A DNA stretch of 64,000 nucleotides from Lachnospiraceae bacterium (lineage in GTDB: Bacteria > Bacillota > Clostridia > Lachnospirales > Lachnospiraceae): positions 62,001-126,000 of the forward strand of contig JAFUIR010000005.1 in NCBI GenBank assembly GCA_017468395.1. The letters are read 5' to 3'. Positions 35,663 through 44,652 of the stretch are shown piece by piece; the stretch's first letter is position 1; each line of letters opens with the position of its first letter. The notes under the pieces were generated by a model that saw only the letters and a list, made by a program, of their open reading frames with translations, had not been told where the DNA came from and ran no database searches. The position numbers and the translations under genes are program-made.

Positions 35663-36745
35663 TTGATTATTGATTCCAGTACAATAGGAATGGAATCCGC
35701 CAGAAGATATACTTCTTCTGGAACAAAAGTTGGCCGCTATAGGGTAATGGACTATCGCAACGGGCAGGCCGGACAGTTGCAGGATGCTTTCAGTGGACTG
35801 CTGAGTGCAGGAGGCGGACAGGAACAACTGCAAGAGACTGCGGAAGAAAAAACAACTGCAGGAGATGCCGGAACAAGCGAAAGCACTTCCTTTGCCAGTC
35901 TGGAGGAAATACAGCAGAGATTTGGCAGAGTAAATGTAAAAAGCATGGAACTTAGAGAAAATTCCGGTACACTTGACAGTTTCAGGCAATTAAGCCTGAG
36001 ATATATTTTCAGTCTTTTGTTTGGACGGGAAAAGGCAAAGTCCGTTTTTGAGCAGTCCATGCCGGATATGACCAAGTCAAAGCAGTATTTGGTTTATACC
36101 AATCAAATCAGTTTTTATGAATCGGAAAGCACGTCCTTTTGTGCCAATGGTACGGTAAAAACTGCGGATGGCAGAGAAATTAATTTTAACGTAGATGTTT
36201 CCATGAGCAGGGAATTTTCCGCTTATTATGAGGAAAACTATGAAATCGCAGCAATTCAGACTTGCGATCCATTGGTTATTAATTTAAGTGGTGACATAGC
36301 AAAGTTAAGCGATCAAAAATTTTTCTTTGACATTGACGCAGATGGTACCGAGGACGAAATATCCATGCTGGAGGCGGGCAGCGGCTATTTGGCGCTGGAC
36401 AAAAACGGCGACGGCAAGATAAATGACGGCAGGGAATTGTTCGGACCGGAAAGCGGAAACGGATTTGCAGATTTGGCGGCTTATGATGAGGACGGCAACG
36501 GGTGGATAGACGAAGCCGATGACATCTGGTCGAAACTAAAAATCTGGTGTAAGGATGAAGATGGCAAAGACAAACTTTGTACATTGGCAGAAAGCGGTGT
36601 AGGAGCTATTTGTCTGCAAAATGCGGCAACAGATTTTACTTTGGGAAATTCTCACAGTGCGGGAGGTTTTATCCGCAGCACGGGAATTTTCTTATATGAA
36701 AACGGAAATGTAGGAACTATCCAGCATCTGGATTTGGCACAGTAG
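35663..36745 (+). CDS. Hypothetical protein with EF-hand-like calcium loops
   Basis: TTG is the likely start (GGGGGT 5 bp before it), giving IIDSSTIGMESARRYTS; an ATG ten codons on is possible. The 360-residue protein has no signal peptide. Residues 60-80 are low complexity. The C-terminal third has three DxDxDG-type calcium loops at 223-228 (DIDADG), 246-251 (DKNGDG) and 275-280 (DEDGNG), separated as in bacterial dockerin-like or RTX-associated domains. The middle part is not recognised. The upstream sigma-28 promoter suggests it belongs to the flagellar regulon, perhaps as an exported or surface protein. Confidence 0.75.
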   Translation: MIIDSSTIGMESARRYTSSGTKVGRYRVMDYRNGQAGQLQDAFSGLLSAGGGQEQLQETAEEKTTAGDAGTSESTSFASLEEIQQRFGRVNVKSMELRENSGTLDSFRQLSLRYIFSLLFGREKAKSVFEQSMPDMTKSKQYLVYTNQISFYESESTSFCANGTVKTADGREINFNVDVSMSREFSAYYEENYEIAAIQTCDPLVINLSGDIAKLSDQKFFFDIDADGTEDEISMLEAGSGYLALDKNGDGKINDGRELFGPESGNGFADLAAYDEDGNGWIDEADDIWSKLKIWCKDEDGKDKLCTLAESGVGAICLQNAATDFTLGNSHSAGGFIRSTGIFLYENGNVGTIQHLDLAQ

Positions 36746-36790
36746 TGCCGCCGGATAAAAAATTTAATGAAGAGAATCGTCAATGAGTAA

Positions 36791-36836
36791 AAAACAGGAG
36801 TTGTGCAGAAAATAAAACGGCAACTCCTGTTTTTCT
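36791..36836 (+). terminator. Terminator after the EF-hand gene
   Basis: AAAACAGGAGTTG and CAACTCCTGTTTT form a perfect 13-bp stem with a 17-nt loop, ending in TTTTTTC. Confidence 0.8.
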
Positions 36837-36877
36837 CATTTATGAAAATAATTTACAGATATTGCAAAGTATGCTTC

Positions 36878-36907
36878 TGAATAAATGTGCTAAAACAGGC
36901 AAGACTA
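36878..36907 (+). promoter_or_regulatory. Possible SigF/SigG promoter of the SpoIIQ-like gene
   Basis: TGAATA (36878-36883), 14 bp, GGCAAGACTA (36898-36907). The second fits the SigF -10 pattern GGNNANAMTR at all fixed positions; the first fits a SigF/SigG -35. Confidence 0.45.
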
Positions 36908-36962
36908 TCCATAAAACAATGAACAAGTAAGGTGTGACTTGCACACAGATGGGAGTAAATAT

Positions 36963-37919
36963 ATGAGAAGAAGAAACAGATATAACAATCCAAAAAAAGA
37001 GCGCGCCATTATGATAGCTTCTGCTGTATTTGTTTTAGCGGCATTAACCATGACAGGGGTTTATGTGCAGTACAGCAGTAATGAGGAAAAAAACGACGGA
37101 TATCATATTGACTTCTCTTCCCTGGAAAATCAGGTAGAAGACAACAATGATAAAATTGCATTGGCAGACGACATGGAACCGGATAATATTATTTCCGATG
37201 ACGCATTGGATTACTTTCCGCCTTTGACAGAAGCGGATTCCGGTGGGGTGGAAATTCCGGGACTTACCATTCCTAAAAAAAGTGAATCATTGATTCCGGA
37301 AAATGTTGATGATTTTGAAATGGATGAAATTCTGAAAGAATTAGAAGAAGTGAATATAGAAAAAAGTATTGATGAAGAAGTGAAAGACACCGCGGTAGAA
37401 GAGGAACAGCAGCAGACATTGGCAGACGAAGCCGCTATGGCAGCAGATGCGGCAAAAGAACAGGCCGAAATGGAAGAACCGGAAGTACCGGAGGTTACTT
37501 ACAGTCTTGAGGCCGGTCAGAGTCATATTTGGCCTCTTAACAGTAGTGTACTGATAAATTACAGTATGAACGGTACGGTGTATTTTGCTACTTTACAACA
37601 GTATAAATACAATCCCGGTATTGTGATGGCAGCTAAAGAAGGAGAAACGATTACCGCTTCAGCCTCCGGTATTGTTACGGAAGTTTTTTATGATGAAGAA
37701 TTGGGTAACGGCGTGAAGATAGATATCGGAAGAGGTTATACAGCCATTTACGGACAACTGAAAGATGTACAGGTAACGCAGGGCAGCCTTGTGTCTGCCG
37801 GTACGGTAATCGGTTATATTGCAGCACCTACAAAATATTACAGCGTGGAAGGTACTAATGCCTATTTTGCACTTGAAAAAGATGGAAAGCCCGTAAATCC
37901 TTTTGGAACTTTAGAATAA
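36963..37919 (+). CDS. SpoIIQ-like membrane protein with catalytically dead LytM (M23) domain
   Basis: The ATG at 36963 follows GGGAGTAAAT. The 318-residue protein has a basic N-terminus (RRRNRYNNPKKER), one membrane helix at about 17-37, a long acidic linker to about 185, then an M23 fold. All zinc ligands of the peptidase are lost: the first motif HxxxD region reads NPGIVMAAKEGE, YGHL is YGQL, and the HF motif is YFALEKDGKPVNP. A single-pass protein with dead LytM is the form of Bacillus SpoIIQ, the forespore part of the feeding-tube channel with SpoIIIAH. A possible SigF promoter supports this. Confidence 0.75.
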   Translation: MRRRNRYNNPKKERAIMIASAVFVLAALTMTGVYVQYSSNEEKNDGYHIDFSSLENQVEDNNDKIALADDMEPDNIISDDALDYFPPLTEADSGGVEIPGLTIPKKSESLIPENVDDFEMDEILKELEEVNIEKSIDEEVKDTAVEEEQQQTLADEAAMAADAAKEQAEMEEPEVPEVTYSLEAGQSHIWPLNSSVLINYSMNGTVYFATLQQYKYNPGIVMAAKEGETITASASGIVTEVFYDEELGNGVKIDIGRGYTAIYGQLKDVQVTQGSLVSAGTVIGYIAAPTKYYSVEGTNAYFALEKDGKPVNPFGTLE

Positions 37920-37995
37920 AAAGATTGCCCCGGCACTTTACCGTACTTGGGAATTGCGCTATAATCAGACTATATACGTGACGGAGGAAAAGGCG

Positions 37996-39381
37996 TTGAA
38001 AAAGTACGTGCATGTGATAGTTTTGGCACTTTGCGCTTCTCTGCTTTCAGGTGGCTGCAATAAGTCGGAAACTATAACAGTCACTCCGAGCAATGAAACT
38101 GCCGCCGAGGTGCAAAAGGAAACTGTGGTAGGTCCCATGGAAAATCAGCCGGTGCTGGATTATGAAGTGCCTGTGATGGTTCCAGGTATTGTGGTATCTC
38201 AGGCGGGGTATGAAATCGGCAGAGAAAAAAAAGTGATTTTCCACAGCAAGAGATTGCCGGAAGCGTTTGAAATTGTTGACGAGGCTACTGGCCGCGTAGT
38301 ATTTAAAGGAAATTTAGAGTCCCCGGTTTACAACGAAGAAACAGATGAATATATTAGTTATGGAGATTTTTCTTCGTTGGAAACAGAGGGGGACTACTAC
38401 ATAGAGTGTGAGTATTTGGGAACTTCTTATCCTTTCGCAGTAAGGGAAGATTATTATGAAGAAATCATGGAAGAGGCTGTGGCAAAACTGTTTGCTCTCT
38501 TGGCAGAGGAAACGCTTTCTGTAACAGAGAGACCTTCCGATGAAGTGATGGTGGAAAAATGCAAAACCATTTCCGCCCTTTTACTTGCTTGCGAATTGTT
38601 TCCCAAAATGCAGGCAGACGGTGTCATGGGGGAAGAAAACAAGATTCCCGATGTGCTTGATTATGCGGCCACGCAGGCAGCTTATCTTGCCCAGTGGCAG
38701 GATGGTGAGAACGGAAGTCTTGGCGGGGCTACCGGTTGGTATTGCGCGGCGTTGGCAAAACTCAGTTATACTTATCAAAAATACGAGAGCGTTGATGCGA
38801 CCCGCTTTTTGCAGGCGGCAGATAAGGCTTGGAAGTATATGGAAAAAAATGAGAAAGAAGTTTTGAAGGAAGAACGGTTCTTCTCTGCTGCGGAACTGTA
38901 CCGCGCCACCGGAAAAAATAAGTACCACACCGTGGCAAAAGAACTTGGAAAAGAACTAAAGCCCGATACCGCAAATGAAGCATTGACTTATGGTGCCATT
39001 ACTTATTTTTCCACAAGGCGAACGGTAAATGTGGATTTGTGTAATGTATATTTAAAGGATATGATGGAACAGGCGGAATTAATCTCAGGGACTGCCTCGG
39101 ACAAAATATTTCTGGTGGGTACCAAGCCGGCAGGGAGAGATAAAGACACGTTTTTTGCCCAAATGACGGTTATGGTTTTGGTGGATTATATTATTACCAA
39201 TGAAGAATACGGTTCCCTGATTGAAGACCATGAGCATTATCTGATGGGCAGGAATGAACTGGGAGTCAGTTATTTTGACTTGGGAAGTTGCGAAAATCCT
39301 GCACAGGAAATGTTAAGTGATCATCCTGTTTATTTGGCAAAATACATTGTGATATTAAGTGAGATTATGAATCGTAAATAA
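37996..39381 (+). CDS. Lipoprotein with CelD_N domain and GH9-like region
   Basis: TTG at 37996 is the likely start, 8 bp after GGAGG, as it gives a clean lipoprotein signal (KKYVHVIVLALCASLLSGGC). Residues 60-150 form a CelD_N immunoglobulin-like domain (GIVVSQAGYEIGREKKVIFHS, split here; LETEGDYYIECEYLGTSYPFAV). The rest resembles GH9 alpha/alpha barrels (KIPDVLDYAATQAAYLAQWQD), but the GGWxDAGD motif holding the catalytic base is not seen, and at 461 residues it is short. It may bind rather than cut glycans. It precedes ddl and murF by 11 bp, which points to a wall-related role or chance linkage. Confidence 0.75.
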   Translation: MKKYVHVIVLALCASLLSGGCNKSETITVTPSNETAAEVQKETVVGPMENQPVLDYEVPVMVPGIVVSQAGYEIGREKKVIFHSKRLPEAFEIVDEATGRVVFKGNLESPVYNEETDEYISYGDFSSLETEGDYYIECEYLGTSYPFAVREDYYEEIMEEAVAKLFALLAEETLSVTERPSDEVMVEKCKTISALLLACELFPKMQADGVMGEENKIPDVLDYAATQAAYLAQWQDGENGSLGGATGWYCAALAKLSYTYQKYESVDATRFLQAADKAWKYMEKNEKEVLKEERFFSAAELYRATGKNKYHTVAKELGKELKPDTANEALTYGAITYFSTRRTVNVDLCNVYLKDMMEQAELISGTASDKIFLVGTKPAGRDKDTFFAQMTVMVLVDYIITNEEYGSLIEDHEHYLMGRNELGVSYFDLGSCENPAQEMLSDHPVYLAKYIVILSEIMNRK

Positions 39382-39391
39382 GGAGTAAATT

Positions 39392-40432
39392 ATGAAAATC
39401 GTAGTATTAGCAGGCGGAATCAGTACAGAAAGAGATGTGTCTTTATCTACGGGGCGCATGATATATGAGGCGCTGAAACGGAATGGACATCAGGTGATTT
39501 TGTTGGATTCCTTTTTGGGCTATGAAGGAGATATTGAAAGGGCCTTTGAAGAAGAGAAGGATTGGGGAGCCAAGGTACAGGGAGTAAAAGAAATCAATCC
39601 CGATATGGAGCAGATTAAGGCACTGCGCCCTGACTGGAAGAAAAATTTTTTTGGTCCCGGTGTAATTGAACTTTGTCAGGAGGCAGATGTAGTATTTATG
39701 GCACTCCACGGCGGAGACGGGGAAAATGGAAAGATACAGGCTTATTTCGATTTGATGGGCATTACATATACGGGAACAGATTATGTAAGTTCTGCGCTGT
39801 CTATGGATAAAGGGATTACCAAGGAATTGTTTGAAGCAAATAATATTCCTACCCCTGTGGGATTTCGTATGAAAAAAGGCAAGGAGGATAAAAAGCCCAC
39901 ATTCCCTTGTGTGGTGAAAGCCACTTGCGGCGGTTCCAGCGTAGGCGTATCCATTGCCCGCAATGAAGAAGAATACGGGAAGGCTTTGGAAGAGGGCTTT
40001 AGATATGATCCGGAAGTAGTGGTGGAGCAGTATATTAAGGGACGTGAATTTTCCGTAGGTGTTATCGGCGGAAAAGCACTTCCGGTTATTGAAATTGCTC
40101 CTAAGGTTGGATTTTACGACTATAAAAATAAATATCAGGCGGGAAGTACTGTGGAGACCTGTCCGGCGCTTATCAGTCCGGAAAAGACTGCACAGATGCA
40201 GCAGATTGCGGAGAACGTATTTAAAGTGCTTCGTCTGAAAAATTATGCCCGCATGGATTTTCTCATGGAAGAAGGCAGTGAAAAACTTTATTGTCTGGAG
40301 GCAAATACGCTGCCCGGCATGACCCCTACTTCTTTACTTCCGCAGGAGGCGCAGGCTGTAGGCATGAGTTTTGAACAGCTTTGCGAAAAGATTATTGAGA
40401 TTTCCTTGGAAAGCAGGACCGAAGAATCATGA
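39392..40432 (+). CDS. ddl: D-alanine--D-alanine ligase
   Basis: The 346-residue ATP-grasp enzyme makes the D-Ala-D-Ala dipeptide of peptidoglycan. Visible motifs are AGGISTERDVSLSTG (substrate serine region), ALHGGDGENGKIQ, VVKATCGGSSVGVSIA (nucleotide loop), EQYIKGREFSVGV, and MDFLMEE...EANTLPGMTPTSLLP with the metal-binding acidic residues. It overlaps murF by 4 bp (ATGA), so the product is made beside the enzyme that uses it. Confidence 0.97.
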   Translation: MKIVVLAGGISTERDVSLSTGRMIYEALKRNGHQVILLDSFLGYEGDIERAFEEEKDWGAKVQGVKEINPDMEQIKALRPDWKKNFFGPGVIELCQEADVVFMALHGGDGENGKIQAYFDLMGITYTGTDYVSSALSMDKGITKELFEANNIPTPVGFRMKKGKEDKKPTFPCVVKATCGGSSVGVSIARNEEEYGKALEEGFRYDPEVVVEQYIKGREFSVGVIGGKALPVIEIAPKVGFYDYKNKYQAGSTVETCPALISPEKTAQMQQIAENVFKVLRLKNYARMDFLMEEGSEKLYCLEANTLPGMTPTSLLPQEAQAVGMSFEQLCEKIIEISLESRTEES

Positions 40433-41868
40433 AAAATTTGACGCTAAAAAATTTGGCAGAAGTATGTAAGGGACAACTTTTTTGGGGTGCATCCTGCAAG
40501 GAAGAAAGCACGGAGAAAAAAGAAGCTGCCTGTGTGGTTTTGGATTCACGCAAAATAGAGGCGGGAGGAATCTTTCTTGCAAACGAAGGTGCCAATGTAG
40601 ACGGACACAAATTCATAGGGCAGGTTTTTGAAAAAGGTGCTCTCGGTGTGATTTGTGAAAAAACGCCGCAGCAGGTGGCAGAATTATATGGAGTACCGGC
40701 AGAGAGTTGGGGCGCGTATATTTTGGTGCAGGATTCTTTGCAGGCACTGAAAGATATTGCGGAATATTACCGTGAACAACTTTCCATTCCGGTTATCGGA
40801 ATTACCGGAAGCGTGGGAAAGACCAGCACTAAGGAATTTATTGCCGGAGTTTTGGCGCAAAAGTATAACGTGCTGAAAACAGAAGGCAATTTTAATAATG
40901 AAATCGGTCTGCCCCTGACACTGCTGCGCATCCGCAAGGAGCATGAAGCAGCGGTTGTGGAAATGGGCATCAGTGACTTTGGGGAAATGCACCGCTTGAG
41001 TAAAATGGCAAAACCTGACATTTGTGTCATTACAAATATTGGTCAATGTCATCTGGAAAATCTGAAATCCAGGGAAGGTATTTTGAAAGCGAAGACAGAG
41101 ATTTTTGATTTTATGTCCGAGGATGGCTACGTCTGTGTAAACGGCGCCGATGATATGCTGGCTACGCTGGATAAAGTAAAAGGCAAAAAAGTGCTTCGTT
41201 TCGGCGTGAAAAATGATGGCTGCGAGTGTTTTGACAGCCTTTATAATGTCTATGGGGACCGGGTGGAAAATCTTGGTCTGTTTGGCAGCAAGGCAGTGAT
41301 GCATCTGGGAAAAGAGGCGGTAGAGGTAACTGTGCCCCTGCCCGGTGTACATATGGTTATTAACGCTACGGCAGCAGCCCTGGTAGCACAGATTTTGGAT
41401 TTGAGTACGGAGCAGATTTGTAAAGGAATTGCTGCGGTGGAAGCAGTAGGCGGGCGAAGTAACATTATCCGTTGGGAAGACAAGACCGTAATTGACGACT
41501 GTTACAATGCCAATCCGGTGTCTATGAAGGCAGCCATTGACCTTTTGATGACCGCCAATACCAGAAAAGTGGCAGTGCTTGGAGATATGTTTGAACTGGG
41601 GGAAAACTCAGACGAAATGCATGCGGGCGTGGGACGTTACGGGGCGGATGCCGGTGTAGATTTGATGATCTGCGTGGGAGAAAATTCTAAGCATATGTAC
41701 GAAGGCGTTTTGAAGAGTCAAAAAGAAGGTCAGGAAGTTTATTATTTTGAAACAAGGGAGGCACTTTTGGAAAACCTGAAATCCCTTTTAAAAGAAGGAG
41801 ATACTGTACTGGTGAAGGCTTCCCATGGCATGGGCTTTGACAAAGTGGTGGAATACCTGCAGAAATAG
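40429..41868 (+). CDS. murF: UDP-N-acetylmuramoyl-tripeptide--D-alanyl-D-alanine ligase
   Basis: The 479-residue Mur ligase adds D-Ala-D-Ala to the UDP-MurNAc tripeptide in the cytoplasm. It has the N-terminal MurF domain (VVLDSRKIEAGGIFLA), the P loop ITGSVGKTSTKEFI, the metal-binding EMGISDFGEM and NIGQCHLEN, and the C-terminal domain starting WEDKTVIDDCYNANPVSMKAA. The overlap with ddl shows translational coupling. A strong terminator follows 12 bp after the stop. Confidence 0.97.
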   Translation: MKNLTLKNLAEVCKGQLFWGASCKEESTEKKEAACVVLDSRKIEAGGIFLANEGANVDGHKFIGQVFEKGALGVICEKTPQQVAELYGVPAESWGAYILVQDSLQALKDIAEYYREQLSIPVIGITGSVGKTSTKEFIAGVLAQKYNVLKTEGNFNNEIGLPLTLLRIRKEHEAAVVEMGISDFGEMHRLSKMAKPDICVITNIGQCHLENLKSREGILKAKTEIFDFMSEDGYVCVNGADDMLATLDKVKGKKVLRFGVKNDGCECFDSLYNVYGDRVENLGLFGSKAVMHLGKEAVEVTVPLPGVHMVINATAAALVAQILDLSTEQICKGIAAVEAVGGRSNIIRWEDKTVIDDCYNANPVSMKAAIDLLMTANTRKVAVLGDMFELGENSDEMHAGVGRYGADAGVDLMICVGENSKHMYEGVLKSQKEGQEVYYFETREALLENLKSLLKEGDTVLVKASHGMGFDKVVEYLQK

Positions 41869-41880
41869 AGAAAAATGAAA

Positions 41881-41913
41881 GGCTGTTGAAAAGTGATTTT
41901 CAACAGCCCTTTT
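41881..41913. terminator. Terminator between murF and plsC
   Basis: GGCTGTTGAAAA GTGA TTTTCAACAGCC is a perfect 12-bp stem followed by CTTTT. It can serve the converging plsC as well. Confidence 0.88.
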
Positions 41914-41930
41914 GGTTGCATGGTATAGAT

Positions 41931-42683
41931 TTATTTGTTTTCTTCCTGTGCTAATATTTCTTTGTTTTTAAAATAGGTTGCCTCAATGATTTTTTGCACT
42001 TTTGCACCTACAAATTTCCGGTCTTCTTTATCCAAATCCTTGATGTAAACAGGTTTGCCATACTCGATGACAACGGTTGCCTTTTTAATCTTGGGGAAGT
42101 GGTCCTCAAAGATGGCGGAAGTGTTATTTAAAGTAATGGGAACAATAGGCACATTTGCCTTTTCTGCAATTTTAAAACTACCCTCGTGGAAAGGAAGGAA
42201 CGTATCGGGGATGCGGTTTCTGGTTCCCTCGGGGAAGATACAAATGGAAATACCGCTTTTGGCTTTTTCCACACCTTGCAAAATGGTTTTTAAGCCCTCT
42301 TTGATATTGTCACGATCTAAAAACAGACAATGCAACAATTTCATCCAAATAGACAACAGAGGCACTTTTTCCATTTCTTTTTTGGAAACATAGCCAGTAG
42401 GACGGGGAACACGCACATAAGTCAAAAGAATATCGAAGAAACTTCTGTGATTTCCCACATAAAGCACTGCCGTATCCTTGGGTACGTTTTCTTCGCCAAG
42501 CACAATGGCCTTGGTGCCGCAAATTCGCAGTACGCCGCGAAAAGCCCAGTTGACAATGGCGAGACTGCTTCGGTTTCGGATGTCCATATTAAATTTTCCG
42601 ATAATCCATTCCGCTATCATAAGAGGTATAGAAAAAATCAGAAACAATACAACCCAAATTACAACCAGTAAAAATCGAATCAT
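41931..42683 (-). CDS. plsC: 1-acyl-sn-glycerol-3-phosphate acyltransferase
   Basis: The 250-residue protein has an N-terminal membrane anchor (FLLVVIWVVLFLIFSIPLMI), the NHRSFFD (HX4D) catalytic motif near residue 78, and FPEGTRNR near 149, the two hallmarks of lysophosphatidate acyltransferases. It adds the second acyl chain in phospholipid synthesis at the membrane. Its promoter is a consensus extended -10 site. GGAG precedes the ATG. Confidence 0.93.
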   Translation of the reverse strand: MIRFLLVVIWVVLFLIFSIPLMIAEWIIGKFNMDIRNRSSLAIVNWAFRGVLRICGTKAIVLGEENVPKDTAVLYVGNHRSFFDILLTYVRVPRPTGYVSKKEMEKVPLLSIWMKLLHCLFLDRDNIKEGLKTILQGVEKAKSGISICIFPEGTRNRIPDTFLPFHEGSFKIAEKANVPIVPITLNNTSAIFEDHFPKIKKATVVIEYGKPVYIKDLDKEDRKFVGAKVQKIIEATYFKNKEILAQEENK

Positions 42684-42723
42684 GATAAATCTCCTTTAAA
42701 GCATGCCTTTTGGCTCTTTGCCC

Positions 42724-42752
42724 ATTATAGCATGCTTGGCTGTGTGTGGCAA
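42724..42752 (-). promoter_or_regulatory. Promoter of plsC
   Basis: On the minus strand TTGCCA (42752-42747), 17 bp, TATAAT (42729-42724), with TGC before the -10. Copies of GCATGC flank it. Confidence 0.65.
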
Positions 42753-42826
42753 AGATATTTTATTTGCCTGATGAAAAAGAGCCGGAGATAGGTTATACTG
42801 AAAGCAGTAAAAAATAAAAAAGCATA

Positions 42827-43246
42827 CTATTCAAAGATAACCGGAGTGTCAAGGTATTCGGTTTTTAAAACAATGTAGGGGTAGGAAACGGCTGTACTGC
42901 CCGCATCATCGGGTCCCGGTCCCAGTAAACTGGTGCTGACACGGATGGAATCCGCCGTTAAGTATAAATTGTCTACAGCAATACTGTAGCCGCCGGTTTT
43001 TTGTTCGCCGTAGCCGATACAAATGTACAGATAGTTTTTGTCATTGAAAGTGACTTTGAAAGGAGCCTCTTTCCGTTCATCCAAAATGTTTTTCAGTTCA
43101 TCGGAAAGGTTTTCTTCGCTGACCACGGTGAAATCCAAATCCCGAACTTTCCCGGAGTCTTTGGAAAGTAAACTACAGCCGCCCAAAAAGGCCAGGCAAA
43201 AGGCAAAAACGCCCACAATTAGGAAAAGAACTTTTTTCTTATTCAT
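42827..43246 (-). CDS. Lipoprotein with PrcB C-terminal domain
   Basis: The 139-residue protein has a lipoprotein signal ending FLGGC (Cys24). The C-terminal part (GEQKTGGYSIAVDNLYL, VSTSLLGPGP, YPYIVLKTEYLDTPVIF) fits the PrcB_C domain, first described in a treponemal protease complex. The role in clostridia is unknown. It is divergent from pyrC with 75 bp between them. Confidence 0.75.
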   Translation of the reverse strand: MNKKKVLFLIVGVFAFCLAFLGGCSLLSKDSGKVRDLDFTVVSEENLSDELKNILDERKEAPFKVTFNDKNYLYICIGYGEQKTGGYSIAVDNLYLTADSIRVSTSLLGPGPDDAGSTAVSYPYIVLKTEYLDTPVIFE

Positions 43247-43321
43247 GTTTTTATATGACCTTGATTTTGTACTATATTTATGTGAAAATATAAAAAATAT
43301 GCATTGAGGAGCAAAAGTGGA

Positions 43322-44599
43322 ATGAAGACATTAATTGCTAACGGATATATGATGGACCCGGATTCCGGGAAAGAGGGTAACTTCGACATCCTGATTTGTG
43401 AAGATAAAATATTGGAAATCGGACAGAATTTACAGGCAAAATACAACGCTCAGGAAATGGAAGTCATTGATGCAACCGGACTGATTGTGGCGCCCGGACT
43501 TGTAGATATCCACTCCCATTTCAGAGACCCGGGTTTTACTTATAAAGAAGATATTGAAAGCGGCAGCAAAGCGGCGGCAAGAGGCGGTTATACCTCTATT
43601 GTGCTGATGGCAAATACCAAGCCCGCTGTGGACAATGCGGAGACTTTGCAATATGTTTTGGAAAAAGGAAAGCAGACCGGTATTCACATTCATACCTGTG
43701 CCACTGTTACCATGGGAATGCAGGGCAAGGAAATGGTGCCCATGGAAGAATTGAAAAAACTGGGTGCAGTGGGATTTACTGATGATGGTGTGCCGATTTT
43801 GGACGAAGTGCTGGTAAGAAAGGCTATGGAGATGGTAGCCGTGCTGGATGTTCCCATCAGTTTCCATGAGGAAAATCCCGCCTTTATTCAAAATAACGGA
43901 ATTAACAGGGGAAAAGCGTCGGAGCATTTTGGTATCGGCGGATCTGACAGACAGGCAGAAATTGATTTGGTGGAAAGAGATTTACAAATTGCCCTTGAGA
44001 CGGGAGCATGTATTGATATTCAGCATATCAGCAGTAAGGAAGCAGTGGAACTTGTACGTCAGGCAAAGAAAAAGGGCAGTAATATCCATGCGGAGGCAAC
44101 TCCTCATCACTTTACGCTGACTGAGGAAGCTGCTATCAAATATGGCTCCTTTGCAAAAATGAATCCGCCTCTTAGGGAGGAGGCAGACAGGCTGGCAGTT
44201 ATTCAGGGATTGGCGGACGGTACCATTGATGTAATTGCCACGGACCATGCGCCCCATAGTGAGGAAGAAAAAGCAAAAGCCATTACGGAGGCGCCCAGCG
44301 GAATTACCGGTCTGGAGACAGCACTTTCCCTTGGCCTTGAGATGCTTGTGGATGCCGGATATATGACAATGATGTCATATTTGGAAAAACTGACTTGTAA
44401 CCCGGCTAAAATGTATCATTTAGATGCCGGGTATATTGCAGAGGGCGGTCCTGCAGACTTTGTTTTGTTTGACAAGGAAGATACATGGATGGCAGGTGAT
44501 TATGCGTCCAAGTCAATCAATACTCCCTTTACGGGCAGAAACCTGAAAGGGGTAGTAAAATATACCATATGCGGTGGAAAAACAGTATATAAAGCCTGA
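43322..44599 (+). CDS. pyrC: Dihydroorotase
   Basis: The start is the ATG at 43322, 11 bp after GAGGAG; an upstream TTG lies within that site. The 425-residue class I enzyme has the metal motif DIHSHFRDPG near residue 60, further ligands in FHEENPA, IQHISSKEA and TDHAPH, and the GITGLETALSL segment. It closes carbamoyl-aspartate to dihydroorotate. It is followed by pyrK and pyrD, the next step of pyrimidine synthesis, in one operon. Confidence 0.96.
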   Translation: MKTLIANGYMMDPDSGKEGNFDILICEDKILEIGQNLQAKYNAQEMEVIDATGLIVAPGLVDIHSHFRDPGFTYKEDIESGSKAAARGGYTSIVLMANTKPAVDNAETLQYVLEKGKQTGIHIHTCATVTMGMQGKEMVPMEELKKLGAVGFTDDGVPILDEVLVRKAMEMVAVLDVPISFHEENPAFIQNNGINRGKASEHFGIGGSDRQAEIDLVERDLQIALETGACIDIQHISSKEAVELVRQAKKKGSNIHAEATPHHFTLTEEAAIKYGSFAKMNPPLREEADRLAVIQGLADGTIDVIATDHAPHSEEEKAKAITEAPSGITGLETALSLGLEMLVDAGYMTMMSYLEKLTCNPAKMYHLDAGYIAEGGPADFVLFDKEDTWMAGDYASKSINTPFTGRNLKGVVKYTICGGKTVYKA

Positions 44600-44652
44600 G
44601 GATTTATGAGCGGAATCCAAGAAGGCAATTAGATAAAGAGAGGAAATACAGG

